Assembly (NCBI GenBank): GCA_035542155.1
Contig: DATKLX010000135.1
Coordinates: 1-9,214, forward strand
Source: DATKLX01 sp035542155
GTDB lineage: Bacteria > Chloroflexota > Anaerolineae > Anaerolineales > Anaerolineaceae
DNA length: 9,214 nt
Reading direction: 5' to 3'
The number at the start of each line of letters is the position of its first letter. Positions within the stretch are counted from its first letter, which is position 1. Position numbers and translations under genes: made by a program. Shown here piece after piece: positions 6,328 through 9,214 of this stretch. The notes beneath the pieces were generated by a model, which worked only from the letters and a program-made list of their open reading frames with translations, searched no databases and had not been told where the DNA came from.

Positions 6328-9144
6328 TTACGAAAGCAGGCCAATGTGGCGCGCCCTGGATACCGCCTCGGTGCGACTGCCAACCTCCAGTTTGCCAAAG
6401 ATATTGTAGACGTGCCGCTTTACGGTATGGATCGCCAGATAGAGCCTGGCGGAAATTTCCTGGTTGGACATTCCTTCGGCGATTAGTTTTAATATTTCTA
6501 CTTCGCGAGCCGTGAGCCTGACCGGCAGCCCATCTTCTAACCGGGAAGTGGATGGCCCGGATTTCTGCCCGGATGATTGCCTGAGCACTAACAGCCCTTC
6601 CACCGGCTGAGGGAGCGCTGCTGATAGCCGCTGGATAAATGCCGGGGTTGGCAAATAACGATCCGTTCTTGATTGTGCCGCCTGGCACCTGGTTACGAGC
6701 GCTGATAAATGCCAACCTTCGTCTATATAAATCTGCCAGTATCCTTCCGGTTCTCCCAGGGCTAACGCCTGACATAATGTGTCTTCCGCAAGTTTATCCT
6801 GCCGGGCATCCTGAACATTGGCCAGCAGGATTAAGATCTCAATTTGAGCGGTCACTCTTTGAAACCGCCTGGCATCTATCAATAACATTTCCAGGAGCTC
6901 TGAAACAATTTTAAGGGGAACTTGATCCCCGGAATCCTGGCTTTTACGAAGCAGGAACCTGGCCCGGGTTAACTGCAAGAGTTCATAGACATGATATGGA
7001 TACGATTCTAAAGGGATCCTTTCGGTAAGATCTGGAAACCCACCTCTGATCCACCATTGTTCCGCCTCGGCCAGATTGTCGGCCTTCAAGGCCAGTTGGG
7101 CGGTGATGGCGTATACAACCTTACGGGCCCATTGGCCGATTTCGCTATCGTTTATGAGTTGGGATGATTCGGATAGGACCTCCTGAGTACTGGCGAGGTC
7201 ACCCAAGGACTGGTAGAGGCGCAGCAAACAGTTCAAACCATCCAGCCTGCCAAGCAACCACAAATTCTGGATATTCTGGCTGCCACGCTCCAGGAAATCT
7301 TTGGCTTCTTCAAGTGCTCCGCGTTCGAGGAGAATCCGACCCTTTCCAATATCCACCAGGCCAATGAGCGGCAGGGATTTTCCAGCCGGTCCCAGCACGA
7401 TATACTGCGATTTTTGCAAGGTGGCCCATGCCTGGCCGAGCTTGCCTTGCAATGCCTGAGTGTAGGCCATCTGGCAAATGGCAATGATCATGACGATGAG
7501 GTTATTGGCTTGCCGGGCGATGCGCATTGTTTCCCGCATCACCTCAATGGCTTTTTGAGTATCGGCGGAGAGCACATAATAGATACTATCGTCCAAAGCA
7601 ATCAGGCTCTGGACGAATGGATTCTCCTCATGAAGGAAACTGGCTGCCAGCCTGGAATACTCGGCCGCCTGTTCAAAATCACCGCTCAACACCGCAAACA
7701 TGGACTCACAAATCGCCAGTCCGCCGCGGATATTCCAGAAGCCGGAATCCTCAACCAGATCCCCGGCATCTTCAAGCTCGCTAATCTGTCTGCGCACGTC
7801 ATCCAGCCAGTACCGGGCCAGATCCAGGTGATTGGCAGCGATCAATCCCAGGGCATAGGCCAGAGCGAGAATCGGGCGTTTATGGATTGCTGCTTCCGGC
7901 AGGCGGCCAATCGAACGGGTGAGCGGGAAGATGGCGCCTGTTTGAATCAAGGTCTGGAGGTTGCGCATGATTAAATCCGCTGTCCATTCCATATCGCCGG
8001 AATCGAACGCATACTGAAAGGCTTTATCCAGATTTCCTGACTTTTCAAACCACTCCGCAGCCCGCTTTTGGAGCAATGGAATCTCGCCAGGGTTGATTTC
8101 TGCGTGGATATGGCAGAGAAAATCTGCAAATAAAGGGTGGTAGCGGTACCACTCATGCTGCTCGTCTAAAGGGGTGATGAATAGATTGATCAACTCCAGG
8201 CGGTTCAGCATGACCATGCCATACCCCGGTTGAGCCTGCGGGTTCACCACAGCCTCGCAAAGCGGGCCGGTAAGGGTGTCTAAGATCGAAGTTTTTAAAA
8301 GGAACTGGCGGATATCCTCCGGCTGTTTGTCCAGCACTTCTTCGGCCAAGAAATCGACCAGGTAGCGAGCCGAACGCTTAAGGTTGGCAATGATCGCGGT
8401 GGGATCGGGTTGGTCTCGCAAGGAAATCGCGGCCAGTTGCAGGCCAGTAACCCAACCAGCAGAGCGTTTCTCCAAAACCTGGATTGTCTCGGATGGAAGC
8501 TGCAGCCCCATTGCCTCATGGAAAAATTTCCCGACCTCTTCCCCGGTAAAGCGCAGGTCCTCCATCCCAAGGTCTATCACCCGGCCTTTGGCGCGGAGCG
8601 CAGCCAGTTCGATCGTGGGTTCATTGCGGCTGGCGATGATGATGTGCAGGGTTTCCGGAAGGTGCTTCAGGAGGAAATCGATCCCATGAAGAATATTCCT
8701 GTCTTCGAGAACCTGAAAGTCATCGAGGACGAGGACGATGTCTTTGGAAAGCGTCACCAGGTCATTGATCAGAAGCGTTGCCCCCATTTCTACATTGCTG
8801 GCCAGGGTGGACTCGACAAAATCCCGCGATTCCTCCCCAATTTTGGGATCCAGGGTTTGTAATGCCCCTATCACATAGCGTGAAAAACGGAAGAAATCAT
8901 TATCATCCAGATCGAGACTGAGCCAGGCCACCGGCAGATCGGTTCGTTCGGTCCACTCGACCAGGAGATTGGTTTTGCCGTACCCGGCTGGAGCGCAGAT
9001 GAGGGTCAGCGGTCCCTGTGCACCCCGATCGATCAGCTCGGTCAGGCGCGGCCGGTGAACGAACTCATGGGGAATGCGAGGGATGTTGATTTTCGTTTTC
9101 AGGAGGAGCGATTCAGGATTACGGGGATGCTTGACTTCGTTCAT
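6328..9144 (-). CDS. MalT-type LuxR family transcriptional regulator (STAND ATPase)
   Basis: A large cytoplasmic ATP-dependent transcription activator of 938 residues, close to MalT (about 900). The N-terminus LLLKTKINIPRIPHEFVHRPRL is the family's usual lead-in. Walker A is APAGYGKTN (51-59), Walker B is IVLVLDDF (136-143, Asp141 and Asp142), and ASRNEP follows as the sensor strand. A winged-helix region, including the RYLVDFLAEEVLDKQPEDIRQFLLKTSIL segment, comes next. A long helical TPR-like part (about 360-830) probably binds the inducer. The LuxR helix-turn-helix is at 875-938 (LTAREVEILKLIAEGMSNQEIS, then HTVKRHVYNIFGKL). The family is held inactive by ADP and a partner, then oligomerises on ATP and inducer binding to activate promoters. 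Inducer and targets are unknown here. It could control its own strand neighbours or the sugar operon, but no matching sites were identified. The start has only a weak purine-rich GGTGGGAT before it. Confidence 0.93.
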   Translation of the reverse strand: MNEVKHPRNPESLLLKTKINIPRIPHEFVHRPRLTELIDRGAQGPLTLICAPAGYGKTNLLVEWTERTDLPVAWLSLDLDDNDFFRFSRYVIGALQTLDPKIGEESRDFVESTLASNVEMGATLLINDLVTLSKDIVLVLDDFQVLEDRNILHGIDFLLKHLPETLHIIIASRNEPTIELAALRAKGRVIDLGMEDLRFTGEEVGKFFHEAMGLQLPSETIQVLEKRSAGWVTGLQLAAISLRDQPDPTAIIANLKRSARYLVDFLAEEVLDKQPEDIRQFLLKTSILDTLTGPLCEAVVNPQAQPGYGMVMLNRLELINLFITPLDEQHEWYRYHPLFADFLCHIHAEINPGEIPLLQKRAAEWFEKSGNLDKAFQYAFDSGDMEWTADLIMRNLQTLIQTGAIFPLTRSIGRLPEAAIHKRPILALAYALGLIAANHLDLARYWLDDVRRQISELEDAGDLVEDSGFWNIRGGLAICESMFAVLSGDFEQAAEYSRLAASFLHEENPFVQSLIALDDSIYYVLSADTQKAIEVMRETMRIARQANNLIVMIIAICQMAYTQALQGKLGQAWATLQKSQYIVLGPAGKSLPLIGLVDIGKGRILLERGALEEAKDFLERGSQNIQNLWLLGRLDGLNCLLRLYQSLGDLASTQEVLSESSQLINDSEIGQWARKVVYAITAQLALKADNLAEAEQWWIRGGFPDLTERIPLESYPYHVYELLQLTRARFLLRKSQDSGDQVPLKIVSELLEMLLIDARRFQRVTAQIEILILLANVQDARQDKLAEDTLCQALALGEPEGYWQIYIDEGWHLSALVTRCQAAQSRTDRYLPTPAFIQRLSAALPQPVEGLLVLRQSSGQKSGPSTSRLEDGLPVRLTAREVEILKLIAEGMSNQEISARLYLAIHTVKRHVYNIFGKLEVGSRTEAVSRARHIGLLS
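6592..6612 (-). repeat. Sequence resembling a dispersed bacterial repeat inside the LuxR gene linker
   Basis: Read on the - strand, this 21-base stretch is translated PQPVEGL (residues 845-851). It differs at two positions from the widespread dispersed repeat whose core, as I remember it, is CCTCAGCCTGTCGAAGGGC. It falls in the flexible linker between the helical domain and the helix-turn-helix, where an in-frame insertion would do little harm. Only one copy is seen in this window, so it is not a repeat by internal evidence. Confidence 0.3.
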
Positions 9145-9199
9145 AGGATCATCCCACCGACATGAATGCGCAACCAGATGATGGATCAGGAAATTCGTT

Positions 9200-9205
9200 A
9201 TTATA
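9200..9205 (-). promoter_or_regulatory. -10 element upstream of the LuxR-type regulator
   Basis: A perfect TATAAT on the - strand lies 55 bases before the ATG at 9144. A matching -35 would lie past the right edge of the window, so it cannot be confirmed. The leader between it and the gene shows no strong hairpin. Confidence 0.35.
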
Positions 9206-9214
9206 GATTACATC

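Noticed and set aside
7414..7974. Long + strand open frame opposite the LuxR regulator
   Set aside because: It is a shadow of the regulator's helical domain, with no ribosome binding site and no recognisable protein family.

Overview
The window is protein-coding DNA of moderately high GC, with no RNA gene, insertion sequence or CRISPR array that I can recognise. The gene set (a very large MalT-type LuxR regulator, a Bacteroides/Thermotoga-style FGGY pentulose kinase next to an AraD epimerase, and a PAS/HD-GYP remnant) suggests an environmental, probably anaerobic or facultative heterotroph. Chloroflexota, for example Anaerolineae, is my best guess, but this is inferred from gene style and not proven.

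The left half (1-4617) is read on the + strand. It starts with the tail of an unrecognised gene (to 254), followed by about 200 bases with no convincing gene. Next come a short-chain dehydrogenase/reductase (455-1162) and an aldo/keto reductase (1222-2217). The second has its own near-consensus promoter, which leaves almost no 5' leader. A 125-base intergenic region carries a good sigma70-type promoter overlapped by nested inverted repeats. It precedes a two-gene operon: an FGGY sugar kinase (2343-3944) and an L-ribulose-5-phosphate 4-epimerase (araD, 3976-4617). Together these two would phosphorylate a ketopentose, most simply L-ribulose from L-arabinose, and convert it to D-xylulose 5-phosphate for the pentose phosphate pathway. 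No arabinose isomerase is visible in the window. The two upstream oxidoreductases could act on sugars or polyols in the same pathway, but nothing in the sequence proves it.

The right half (4647-9144) is read on the - strand and converges on araD. In its direction of reading it holds a 938-residue MalT-like STAND ATPase/LuxR regulator (9144-6328), a BON-BON-PRC-barrel-like protein (6105-5308), and a decayed PAS-HD-GYP gene (5241-4647). The decayed gene is the most informative oddity. The PAS domain is intact. A one-base frameshift in a run of four T (- strand) separates it from HD-GYP remnants, which have lost their central part and the metal-binding His pair. A 21-base sequence resembling a dispersed bacterial repeat lies in frame in the linker of the LuxR regulator.

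I do not see a clear new multi-gene system. The points worth following are the pseudogene, the compact kinase promoter/operator, the near-leaderless aldo/keto reductase promoter, and the BON-BON-PRC architecture.
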